The notes below the pieces were generated by a model that saw nothing but the letters and a program-made list of their open reading frames with translations, made no database searches and had not been told where the DNA came from. Source: an uncultured Campylobacter sp. (GTDB taxonomy: Bacteria > Campylobacterota > Campylobacteria > Campylobacterales > Campylobacteraceae). From it: a stretch of 13,484 nucleotides of DNA. Both the position numbers and the translations under genes were made by a program. The stretch's first letter is position 1, and the number at the start of each line of letters is the position of its first letter. Below are positions 6,410 through 12,913 of the stretch, piece by piece. Location: the NCBI RefSeq assembly GCF_938030785.1, contig NZ_CALHIK010000145.1, positions 1 to 13,484 of the forward strand. Direction: 5' to 3'.

Positions 6410-7192
6410 CTATTGCACACCGACACTAACGCAGTCGCCGCTTTGCGGATCGCAATTGCCGAAGCTTGTGGTGCTGCTGGATCTTTTCGAGCGGATCGTT
6501 CCCATATGCATAGGCACCGGAACATTACGGCGAGAGCCCCCACTTGCCTCACCAGAGCCCGTACCGCTATGGCTTCTGTGGTGATAGTCATCGGGTGGAG
6601 GCGGTGGAGGCGGTTTTATCCCTCCATGCGGCGGCGGAGGTGGTGGAGGCGGAGGAGGCATCATGCCGCCAGGAGGCGGGGGAGGTGGCGGCATCATACC
6701 ACCAGGTGGCGGTGGCGGGGGAGGGGGCATCATACCACCAGGAGGCGGTGGCGGGGGAGGAGGCATCATGCCGCCGCGCCTACCATGCCCTCGCGGAGGA
6801 GGCGGCGGAAAAGTGCCGGTTTCGGTAATAGTAATGCCGTTTCCGTAATTTTCCACGCGTCTGTAAGTAGAACCTCCGTAAACCGTGCGGGTGCGGGTCT
6901 TTTCGATCACAACTACGTCGCGAACGGGCTGCTCCTGCTGCTGCGTATAAACTCTAGCAGACATTTCAAAGCTTTGTTGTAGTTTGGTGGTATCGTAGCC
7001 TGCGAAGCCGCTGATAATTTTTAGCTCATCGACGCTTGAAATTTCGCGCTTTTCGCGATATTTGATCAGCATATCCGCTCTGCCCGCATCAAGCCCGCCG
7101 ATCGTCATCAGCTCGTAGCGACTAGCTTCGTTTATATTGATTTTTGCCAAGGCAAGGCTCACAAAAAGAGCCAAAATCACTAAATTTTTCAT
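6410..7192 (-). CDS. Exported ComEA-like helix-hairpin-helix protein with polyproline tail
   Basis: A 260-aa protein with a signal peptide (MKNLVILALFVSLALA, cleavage after about residue 16). A ComEA-type helix-hairpin-helix domain follows (about 18-78: ININEASRYELMTIGGLDAG, then SVDELKIISGF). In ComEA this fold binds DNA non-specifically in the periplasm or at the surface during uptake. A Thr/Arg-rich linker (95-127) leads into a low-complexity region (128-200) with 5 to 10 prolines in a row, separated by GGMM or GGIK. The tail is Ser/Arg-rich and ends in a C-x6-C pair (C247, C254) that could form a disulphide. Campylobacter ComEA-like proteins I recall are short, about 80 aa, so the tail is unusual. 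ATG 7192 is chosen because AAAGGAG is 5 bases upstream and it starts the signal peptide. DNA uptake is a family inference; the tail's role is unknown. Confidence 0.8.
   Translation of the reverse strand: MKNLVILALFVSLALAKININEASRYELMTIGGLDAGRADMLIKYREKREISSVDELKIISGFAGYDTTKLQQSFEMSARVYTQQQEQPVRDVVVIEKTRTRTVYGGSTYRRVENYGNGITITETGTFPPPPPRGHGRRGGMMPPPPPPPPGGMMPPPPPPPPGGMMPPPPPPPGGMMPPPPPPPPPPHGGIKPPPPPPPDDYHHRSHSGTGSGEASGGSRRNVPVPMHMGTIRSKRSSSTTSFGNCDPQSGDCVSVGVQ
6657..6772 (-). repeat. Polyproline minisatellite, 33-36 bp units
   Basis: CATCAT anchors at 6659, 6692, 6728 and 6764 on the plus strand give periods of 33, 36 and 36 bp. They encode GGMM plus 7 to 10 prolines. The plus strand is G-rich (for example GGCGGTGGCGGGGGAGGGGG), so units could slip or fold as G-quadruplexes. 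It is a coding repeat, not a CRISPR. Confidence 0.9.
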
Positions 7193-7197
7193 AGCCA

Positions 7198-7204
7198 CTC
7201 CTTT
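7198..7204 (-). promoter_or_regulatory. RBS that fixes the HhH protein start
   Basis: AAAGGAG on the minus strand lies 5 bases before ATG 7192. It rules against the in-frame ATG 9 codons upstream at 7219, which would put a charged extension before the signal peptide. Confidence 0.8.
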
Positions 7205-7232
7205 GTTGAAAGTTATCAAATTCTAAACCCTC

Positions 7233-7238
7233 ATTATA
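7233..7238 (-). promoter_or_regulatory. Candidate -10 box of the HhH polyproline gene
   Basis: TATAAT on the minus strand, about 41 bases before the ATG, in the divergent intergenic region shared with pta. No good -35 is seen. Confidence 0.5.
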
Positions 7239-7247
7239 AATCTTTGA

Positions 7248-7276
7248 TTAACACACAAGCAAAATTTTGCTACAAT
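7248..7276 (+). promoter_or_regulatory. Promoter of pta-ackA
   Basis: TTAACA (7248-7253) and TACAAT (7271-7276) are spaced by 17 bases, and TGC directly before TACAAT gives an extended -10. A start near 7283 would leave a leader of about 22 nt containing AAAGGA. It overlaps the divergent promoter region of the HhH gene, so the two may compete. Confidence 0.65.
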
Positions 7277-7304
7277 TGCCCATCTCATTTAAAAGGATCG
7301 ATCA

Positions 7305-8903
7305 ATGAACGGAATTTTGCTGCTATGCAACGAGCCTGCCGCCTACAAATCCGAGCTAAAAAAACTAGACGAAATTTTATCCATGAGCTTTCACAACGTT
7401 TTGCAACTTTGCATTGCGGGAGAAAATGCTCTTTTTGGCAGAAGCGAGCTTGAAAGAGCGCTAGCGGACGGGCAGGATGAGCGCGTGCGAAAGGCGGCGA
7501 TAGAGCGCTTTGCGCAGATCCTAAAGCAGTGTAATTTCGTGCTGGTTCGCGGCGCGGCGGGAGCCGATATGCGCGAGCTAAATTTACAAATCGCCAAGGA
7601 TCTAAATATCCCCGTTTGCGGATTTTATCCTAACGAAATTGCCGCGCGCATCGGCGAGCGCACAATCGCTGCAGCAAAAGCGGTAAGCTTTGCCAGCATA
7701 TATGAGGATAAAATTTCATTTTCCGCGCTAAGACCTGCGCAAGAGGGTGCAAATTCTAAAAAATCGGAGCTTTACGGTAAAAATTCTGCCTGCGAAAAGG
7801 GCGCAAAATTTCACGACGAAAATTCCGCTTGCCAAAGCGGCGCGATAGAGCTCGATAAAGTCGTTGCCGATAAAAGCTACTTCACGGACGCGGCAAATTC
7901 CACGCGCTGTGAAATTTTAACCCCGATAAAATTTGAATACTCGCTCTATGCCAAGGCTCGCGCGAACATTAAAACCGTCGTGCTGCCCGAAAGCGACGAC
8001 GAGAGAATTTTGCGCGCGGCTGCGATCATAAAGCAAAGCGGAGCGGCAAATTTGATCCTTTTAGGGCGCGAGGACGAAGTGCAAAAAAACGCGCGCGAGC
8101 TAGGTCTTGATCTAAGCGGCGTTAAAATTTTAGATCCGCAGACGGATGCGAGCTTAGAAAAATTTGCGCTTGATCTTTATGAGCTTCGCAAGGTAAAGGG
8201 TATGAGCGAGGCTCAGGCGCGCGATCTCGTTCGCGATCGCACCTACTTCGGCACGATGCTCGTGTATGAAGGGCTAGCCGATGCGATGGTAAGCGGCGCA
8301 AGCACGACTACCGCGGAGACGATCCGCCCCGCACTTCAGATCATCAAGACAAAGCCCGGCATCGCAAGCGTCAGCGGCGCGTTTATAATGTGCCTGGATA
8401 CGCAAGCTCTGCTTTTTGCCGACTGCGCAGTGGCGCCGAGCCCGAGCGCGGAGTATCTGGCGGGTATCGCGATCTCAAGCGCCGCGACCGCAAAGGCGTT
8501 CGGGCTTGAGTCGCGCGTAGCGATGCTAAGCTACTCAAGCGGCGATAGCGGCAGCGGCGATAGCGTGGAATTTATCAAAACGGCGACACAAAAAGCGCAC
8601 GAAAAGGCACCAGAGCTCTTGATAGACGGGCCGCTACAATTCGACGCCGCGGTCGATGCCGCGATTGCTAAGAAAAAAATGCCGGGCTCCGCGGTCGCAG
8701 GACGCGCGAACGTATTTATCTTTCCCGATCTTAACTGCGGAAATATCTGTTATAAGGCCGTCCAGCGCACCGCAGGCGCTATCGCGATCGGGCCGATTTT
8801 GCAGGGCTTAAAAAAGCCGATAAACGATCTAAGCCGCGGCTGCGAGGTTGCAGACGTCGTAAACACCATCCTAATAAGCGCAATTCAAGCAGGAGATAAT
8901 TAA
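7305..8903 (+). CDS. pta: Phosphate acetyltransferase
   Basis: Pta interconverts acetyl-CoA plus phosphate and acetyl phosphate plus CoA, feeding acetate kinase. The 532-aa protein has an N-terminal regulatory-type domain (about 1-140: NGILLLCNEP, VRGAAGAD, a GFYPNEIAARIGERT stretch) and a C-terminal PTA_PTB catalytic domain (about 208-532). The latter contains NIKTVVLPESDDERILRAA, DAMVSGASTTTAETIRPALQ, SYSSGDSGSGDSVEF, ANVFIFPDLNCGNICYKAVQ and GPILQGLKKPINDLSRGC, all typical. Between them (about 142-207) lies a low-complexity linker with a repeated NSACxxGA motif, apparently longer than in C. jejuni Pta (about 500 aa from memory). AAAGGA lies 8 bases before ATG 7305. The TAA stop is immediately followed by the ackA ATG, so the pair is an operon and probably coupled. 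Confidence 0.96.
   Translation: MNGILLLCNEPAAYKSELKKLDEILSMSFHNVLQLCIAGENALFGRSELERALADGQDERVRKAAIERFAQILKQCNFVLVRGAAGADMRELNLQIAKDLNIPVCGFYPNEIAARIGERTIAAAKAVSFASIYEDKISFSALRPAQEGANSKKSELYGKNSACEKGAKFHDENSACQSGAIELDKVVADKSYFTDAANSTRCEILTPIKFEYSLYAKARANIKTVVLPESDDERILRAAAIIKQSGAANLILLGREDEVQKNARELGLDLSGVKILDPQTDASLEKFALDLYELRKVKGMSEAQARDLVRDRTYFGTMLVYEGLADAMVSGASTTTAETIRPALQIIKTKPGIASVSGAFIMCLDTQALLFADCAVAPSPSAEYLAGIAISSAATAKAFGLESRVAMLSYSSGDSGSGDSVEFIKTATQKAHEKAPELLIDGPLQFDAAVDAAIAKKKMPGSAVAGRANVFIFPDLNCGNICYKAVQRTAGAIAIGPILQGLKKPINDLSRGCEVADVVNTILISAIQAGDN
7780..7843 (+). repeat. Imperfect 25-bp tandem repeat in the Pta linker
   Basis: Positions 7780-7804 and 7819-7843 match at 20 of 25 bases, with a 39-bp (13-codon) period. 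They encode two NSAC-x-x-GA units. This suggests the linker grew by in-frame duplication. Confidence 0.75.
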
Positions 8904-10109
8904 ATGGATATCCTAGTCATAAATTCCGGCTCGAGCTCGGTTAAATTTAAATTCTACGATATAAAAAACCACGCCTGCATCGCAAGCGGACTCATCGAAG
9001 AGATCGGCTCGACGCACGCAAACGGTCGTCTTAACTGCGTTAACGGGCAGTTCGCCGAAGTAAAGGGCGAGAATATCCCCGATCACGAGACCGCGATCGC
9101 GATGGCGATCGATCTTTTAAAGCAAAACGGCGCGATAAAAGACCTCTCTGAGGTGGGCGGCATCGGACACCGCATCGTTCAAGGCGCCGATTATTTCGAT
9201 GCTCCCGCTCTCGTAGATGAGGATGTAATGGCTAAAATCGCCGAACTTGCGCCGCTTGCGCCGCTACACAATCCCGCAAATTTAGCAGGCATCAAATCCT
9301 GCCTCAAAATAGCCCCTAAAATTCCAAACGTAGCGGTTTTCGATACGATATTTCATCAAAGCATCCCGCCGTATGCGTATATGTACGCGCTGCCGTATGA
9401 ATTTTACGAAAAATACAAGGTTCGTCGCTACGGCGCGCACGGCACGTCGCACGGCTTCGTCTCGCAAGAGGGGGCGAAATTTTTAGGCATAGAATATGAT
9501 AAATTTAACGCTATCACGCTGCATCTGGGCAACGGCTCGAGCGTGAGCGCCATAGAAAACGGCAAGTGCATCGACACCTCGATGGGACTAACGCCGCTTG
9601 AGGGGATCATTATGGGCACCAGATGCGGCTCGATCGATCCCGCGATCATCCCATATATCGAGCGCGTCGCGGGCTACAACGCGCAGGATATGGACGCCAT
9701 AATGAACAAAAAAAGCGGACTTCTGGGCATCTGCGGCGCAAGCGATCTGCGAAAGGTCTATGAAAAGATGGAGAGCGGCGAGCCGCGCGCAAAGCTCGCG
9801 TTTGAGATGCTGGTTTACAGCGTCGTTAAGATGATAGGGGCGTATTACGCCGTGCTCGGGCGCGTGGACGCGGTGATCTTTGCGGGCGGTATCGGCGAGA
9901 ATGCGCCGCATTTTAGAGAAAATGTCTGCGAGAGGCTCGCTCATATCGGCATCGCAATAGAGCCAAAGAAAAATTACAACAATACCGGCTCAATCCGAAA
10001 TTTAAGCGCGGCAGGCAGTAAGATACAAACGCTCGTGATCCCTACCAACGAGGAGCTAGCGATCGCCGAAGCCACGGTAGATACGATCAATAAAAATTTG
10101 AAATTTTAA
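8904..10109 (+). CDS. ackA: Acetate kinase
   Basis: AckA transfers phosphate between acetyl phosphate and ADP, making ATP and acetate (or activating acetate in reverse), in the cytoplasm. The 401-aa length is standard. Family motifs are in order: INSGSSSVKFKFYD at the N terminus, GIGHRIVQGADYF, PLAPLHNPANLAG, VFDTIFHQSIPPYAYMYALP with its catalytic-region Asp, RRYGAHGTSHGFV with the active-site His, LGNGSSVSAIENGKCIDTSM, PLEGIIMGTRCGSIDPAII and IFAGGIGENAPHFRE. The ATG directly abuts the pta stop and AGGAG (8891-8895) lies inside the pta end. A membrane-protein gene follows 40 bases later. Acetyl phosphate made by the pair can also phosphorylate response regulators, but nothing in the sequence ties that to the regulator at 12003-12665. 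Confidence 0.98.
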   Translation: MDILVINSGSSSVKFKFYDIKNHACIASGLIEEIGSTHANGRLNCVNGQFAEVKGENIPDHETAIAMAIDLLKQNGAIKDLSEVGGIGHRIVQGADYFDAPALVDEDVMAKIAELAPLAPLHNPANLAGIKSCLKIAPKIPNVAVFDTIFHQSIPPYAYMYALPYEFYEKYKVRRYGAHGTSHGFVSQEGAKFLGIEYDKFNAITLHLGNGSSVSAIENGKCIDTSMGLTPLEGIIMGTRCGSIDPAIIPYIERVAGYNAQDMDAIMNKKSGLLGICGASDLRKVYEKMESGEPRAKLAFEMLVYSVVKMIGAYYAVLGRVDAVIFAGGIGENAPHFRENVCERLAHIGIAIEPKKNYNNTGSIRNLSAAGSKIQTLVIPTNEELAIAEATVDTINKNLKF

Positions 10110-10149
10110 AATTTAGGCAAAGAGTAAATTTAAAAGGAAACGGCGCCAA

Positions 10150-10815
10150 ATGGATATAAAAGTGGAGATAGAGAGCATACAGCCGTATCCCAATACGAAA
10201 TTTATTAAATTTTTCGGGCGGCTTTACGCGGCGGTTTTTGCGCTGTTTGCGATCACGGCGCTTAGCGTATTCGTGCTGCCCGAAAATATTTTAGACGCAA
10301 GCGCGGCATGCGCGGACTTCGTTAAATTTATGAAGCAGTTTTTTCCAAACATCGCCGCGATCGGCAAAATAAGTCCGTATACGCAGCTTGCGGAATTTTA
10401 CGTCGCGGTATTATGGATCAGCCTCGCGGGATTTTTTGTAATAAGCTGGATATTTATACCGACAAGCTTGTTTTTATACGGAAAGAAGGAACTGGGAGAC
10501 GTAAAGACGCAGCTGCTCTATTTTTTCGGCATATTTATAGGATATTTAGGAGTGAGCGATTACTTTACCGCCGATTTTGCCGTAAACGGCATCTCGCACA
10601 GAGTAGGTAACGGACGGACATTCCCGAAATTTGAAAGCAGAGAGAGCCTGTTTGGCTGGATGTCGGTCGCGGGGATATTTTTTCATCTGCGACCATTTTT
10701 ATTACGCTTTTTATATCCAAGATCGCTCACGGACTTTATATATCGCGGAATAAAAACGACAAGCTGCCGAGCGACGATTAAATTTAAACTGCAAGCGGCC
10801 GCTTTTAAATTTTAA
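10150..10815 (+). CDS. Unknown inner-membrane protein, probably frameshifted near the 3' end
   Basis: A 221-aa frame with no family I recognise. It has a short cytoplasmic N terminus, membrane helices at about 21-45, 84-110 and 122-140, and a soluble loop (about 140-168) before GWMSVAGIFF. AAGGAAA lies 9 bases before ATG 10150. From the T6 run at 10678-10683 onward, the annotated frame contains CGA, CCA and AGA codons and runs into intergenic-type AAATTTAAA sequence, ending CRATIKFKLQAAAFKF. Restoring one T switches to a frame that reads FFSSATIFITLFISKIAHGL and stops at 10779-10781, giving a 210-aa protein with a proper fourth helix and a charged, hydrophilic end. So it is either a recent one-base deletion, a slippage site or a sequencing error. 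It is downstream of pta-ackA and convergent with the kinase gene. Confidence 0.6.
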   Translation: MDIKVEIESIQPYPNTKFIKFFGRLYAAVFALFAITALSVFVLPENILDASAACADFVKFMKQFFPNIAAIGKISPYTQLAEFYVAVLWISLAGFFVISWIFIPTSLFLYGKKELGDVKTQLLYFFGIFIGYLGVSDYFTADFAVNGISHRVGNGRTFPKFESRESLFGWMSVAGIFFHLRPFLLRFLYPRSLTDFIYRGIKTTSCRATIKFKLQAAAFKF

Positions 10816-10838
10816 AATTTCACTAAATTTTAAAATTT
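10807..10838. terminator. AT-only hairpin between convergent genes
   Basis: AAATTTTAAAATTT occurs at 10807-10820 and again at 10825-10838. The word is self-complementary, so the copies form a perfect 14-bp stem with loop CACT. It lies between the convergent membrane-protein and kinase genes and overlaps the last base of the kinase stop codon. With T runs on both strands it could serve as a bidirectional terminator, though the stem has no GC. The palindrome AAGCGGCCGCTT (10793-10804) lies just before it. Confidence 0.5.
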
Positions 10839-12010
10839 TATTCGCGCCATGTAAGGCGGAAGGTCGTTATCTCGCCCGGCACGCTATCGTAGGAGATATC
10901 GAAAGAGTATTTTTTGCAGACCTCGCTTACGATACTAAGCCCGATGCCAAAGCCGCCCTCGCTTGAGTTAAAACGCGCAAAACGCCTGAAAATTTCGCCG
11001 CCCTTTTTACTATCGATCCCCTCACCGCTGTTTGAGATCGCTAGCTCGCCGCGCCTTAGCCGCACATCCACGTAGCCGCCTGCGTTTGCGTATTTTACGG
11101 CGTTACTTAGCAGATTGTCGATCAGGCGCGAAATTTCATAGACGTTTGCGTTCATGCTCGCATCCGAAAGATCGGTTTTAAGGCTAAGCCTGCGCTTTTG
11201 AATAAACGGCGCGAAGTATTCGCAACGCGAAGCGACGAGGCTTTTTAGATCGATCGAGCTAATCTCGCCCTCCTTTTTCATACCGAAGGTCAAAAACACC
11301 AGATCCTCATAGATGCGCGAAAGCGTCTTGGCGGCTAGATCGATATTGGAGACACGCTTGGCGTTGTATTCCCCAAGCTCCGCGTGCCGCATCGTCTCGA
11401 CGCTCATAGAGATGATGCTAAGCGGGGTGTTGATCTCGTGGGTGCTATCCTTGATGAAGCGATTGAGCGTGTCAATCTTATCGTAAAGCGGCTTGGTGCC
11501 TAGCCGCACCAGATAAAACGCCACGGCTAAAATCACGCCCAAAAGCGCTATCATCATCGCTGCGGTTTTGATACGAAGCGTTAAAATTTCGCCCTGCACG
11601 CTACTTCCGAGCAGGATGATTTTAGCCTTGGAAAAGGCGTTTCGCTCCTCCATATTTTGCAGATTCTCATAAATTCCAAGCCTGCCGTTTAGGACGAACT
11701 CCCCTTTCAGCTTTGCTTTATCAAGAGCGCCGAGTTCGCCGCCGCAGCCGTAAATTTCATCAGAGCTTGGCTTAAAAATACACGCGCTCACGCTCTTTTC
11801 ACGCTCGAAGTCCGCCAGCGAGCCCAGCCCGTCCATGCTTGCTTTCATATAGATCATCATCTTGATCTCTTTGAGCTCTTTGACGCGTTGCGAAAGCAGC
11901 GCGGATTCGTTCATCTCGTAATTTATTTTGAAAAAATATCCCAAAAACAGCGCGCTTGAAATGAGATACAAAGATAGAATTTTAAGCGTTAAAGCGGTCT
12001 TTTCAGACAT
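10838..12010 (-). CDS. Sensor histidine kinase of a two-component system
   Basis: A 390-aa membrane kinase. TM1 is about 9-28, a periplasmic sensor about 29-148, and TM2 about 149-169. The HisKA dimerisation domain (about 180-245) has phospho-acceptor H191 in KDSTHEINTPLSI, and the HATPase domain (about 285-388) has the N box LIDNLLSNAVKYA (N303), G1 box NSGEGI (327-332), F box IFRRFARF and G2 GGFGIGLSI. The usual first Asp of the G1 motif is Asn here, a variant seen in other kinases. The sensor contains two Cys, C77 and C89, a possible redox or metal feature. The ATG at 12010 overlaps the regulator's end by 8 nt (ATGTCTGA), so the pair is coupled. The cognate stimulus is unknown; its partner is the OmpR-type regulator directly upstream. 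It resembles Campylobacter kinases such as CprS or DccS only at class level. Confidence 0.93.
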   Translation of the reverse strand: MSEKTALTLKILSLYLISSALFLGYFFKINYEMNESALLSQRVKELKEIKMMIYMKASMDGLGSLADFEREKSVSACIFKPSSDEIYGCGGELGALDKAKLKGEFVLNGRLGIYENLQNMEERNAFSKAKIILLGSSVQGEILTLRIKTAAMMIALLGVILAVAFYLVRLGTKPLYDKIDTLNRFIKDSTHEINTPLSIISMSVETMRHAELGEYNAKRVSNIDLAAKTLSRIYEDLVFLTFGMKKEGEISSIDLKSLVASRCEYFAPFIQKRRLSLKTDLSDASMNANVYEISRLIDNLLSNAVKYANAGGYVDVRLRRGELAISNSGEGIDSKKGGEIFRRFARFNSSEGGFGIGLSIVSEVCKKYSFDISYDSVPGEITTFRLTWRE

Positions 12011-12665
12011 ACAGATACCCTGCGTTGCGGCGATTTATGATGTGCTCTTCGCCTAGGACGCGGCGTAGATTTTTGATATAAGTTCGCAGCGCCTCTTCGC
12101 TCGGCGTTTCATCAAAAGCGTAGATCGCGGAGAAAATTTCATCCTTGCTCAAAAGTCTGTTTTTATTTTGTAAAAAAAGTGCCAGCAGCTCGCGCTCTTT
12201 GTTTGAAAGCGCGACGGGCACGCCCGATCTGCGTAGCTCTTTGCTTGCAAAATAAAATTTAAACTCGTCGCCTACGGCCACGAAATCATCGAAATTGTGG
12301 CTAAAGCTTCGCTTTATGAGCGAATTAACGCGCAGCATCAGCTCTTTTAGTTCATACGGTTTTTTGAGATAGTCGTCGCAGCCGCTTTTAAAACCGACCT
12401 CAAGATCATCAAGCGTATTTAGCGACGTGGCGAATATCGCAGGGGTGCGATCGCCGCTCTTGCGCAGCTCTTTTAAAAGTGAAAATCCGTCGCCTTTGGG
12501 GATTTTCACGTCAAAGATAAATAGGTCGAAATTTTGCTCGTACGCAAGATCTGCGGCGCTTTGAGCGTCGCTGCAAACGCACACGTCAAAGCCTGCGTCC
12601 TTTAGATATTCGCCGATGAGATCGCAAAGCGTCTCGTCGTCTTCTACGAGCAAAATTTTACTCAC
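12003..12665 (-). CDS. OmpR-family response regulator
   Basis: A 220-aa transcription factor partnered with the kinase that follows. The receiver domain (about 3-115) has the acidic pair E8/D9-D10, phospho-acceptor D52 in LFIFDVKIPKGDG, the switch Thr T80 in AIFATS, and K102 in DDYLKKPYE. The winged-helix DNA-binding domain (about 130-220) contains LSNKERELLALFLQNKNRLL, then EALRTYIKNLRRVLG, and ends NAGYLYV. The start is GTG at 12665, whose first G is also the last base of the preceding gene's TAG stop (TAGTG). AAGGGG lies 5 bases before it, inside that gene. Translation therefore probably depends on the upstream Met-rich gene. I cannot assign it to a named Campylobacter regulator. Confidence 0.94.
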   Translation of the reverse strand: MSKILLVEDDETLCDLIGEYLKDAGFDVCVCSDAQSAADLAYEQNFDLFIFDVKIPKGDGFSLLKELRKSGDRTPAIFATSLNTLDDLEVGFKSGCDDYLKKPYELKELMLRVNSLIKRSFSHNFDDFVAVGDEFKFYFASKELRRSGVPVALSNKERELLALFLQNKNRLLSKDEIFSAIYAFDETPSEEALRTYIKNLRRVLGEEHIINRRNAGYLYV

Positions 12666-12913
12666 TACATCCCCTTTTTCATCTCTTTTTTCATTTCGCC
12701 TTTCATCTCATCCTTCATCTGTTTGCCCTCTTTCATAACATCCTTGTGCATATCCTTCATCTCGTCTTTCATCTCCTTCATGTCGCCTTTCATATCGCTC
12801 ATGGAGCTGTTGACGTCTTTTTTCGCCTCCATCATCTCGCCTTTCATATCGGCGGCTACGGCAAAAGTGCCGGCTAATAGCGCGCTAAGCGCAAACAAAG
12901 TAAGTTTTTTCAT
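12665..12913 (-). CDS. Small exported Met/Lys-rich protein, first gene of the two-component operon
   Basis: An 82-aa protein with a clear Sec signal peptide (MKKLTLFALSALLAGTFAVA-A). The predicted mature part of 61 residues contains 15 Met and 16 Lys with many Asp/Glu, one His, and no Cys, Trp, Tyr or Phe. It is built from M-K-[DEG]-E/D-M-K units (DMKGDMKEMKDEMKDMHK) and should be one long charged helix in the periplasm. AAGGAG lies 6 bases before ATG 12913, and the TAG overlaps the regulator's GTG by one base. Low-complexity composition makes homology unreliable. Exported Met-rich peptides can be sacrificial scavengers of hypochlorous acid, repaired by methionine sulfoxide reductase (MrpX of Azospira), or can bind Cu(I)/Ag(I). 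Either would suit a gene co-transcribed with a sensor system, but function is inference. Confidence 0.85.
   Translation of the reverse strand: MKKLTLFALSALLAGTFAVAADMKGEMMEAKKDVNSSMSDMKGDMKEMKDEMKDMHKDVMKEGKQMKDEMKGEMKKEMKKGM

Noticed and set aside
6657..6772. Possible CRISPR array
   Set aside because: Periodic units are contiguous in-frame polyproline codons with no unique spacers.
6413..6982. 189-aa and other plus-strand frames opposite the polyproline gene (Arg/Gly-rich)
   Set aside because: Antisense reading of CCN repeats. The minus-strand protein has a signal peptide, an RBS and an HhH domain.
7244..7453. 69-aa plus frame across the pta promoter
   Set aside because: It overlaps the promoter and the pta start in another frame, and has no RBS.
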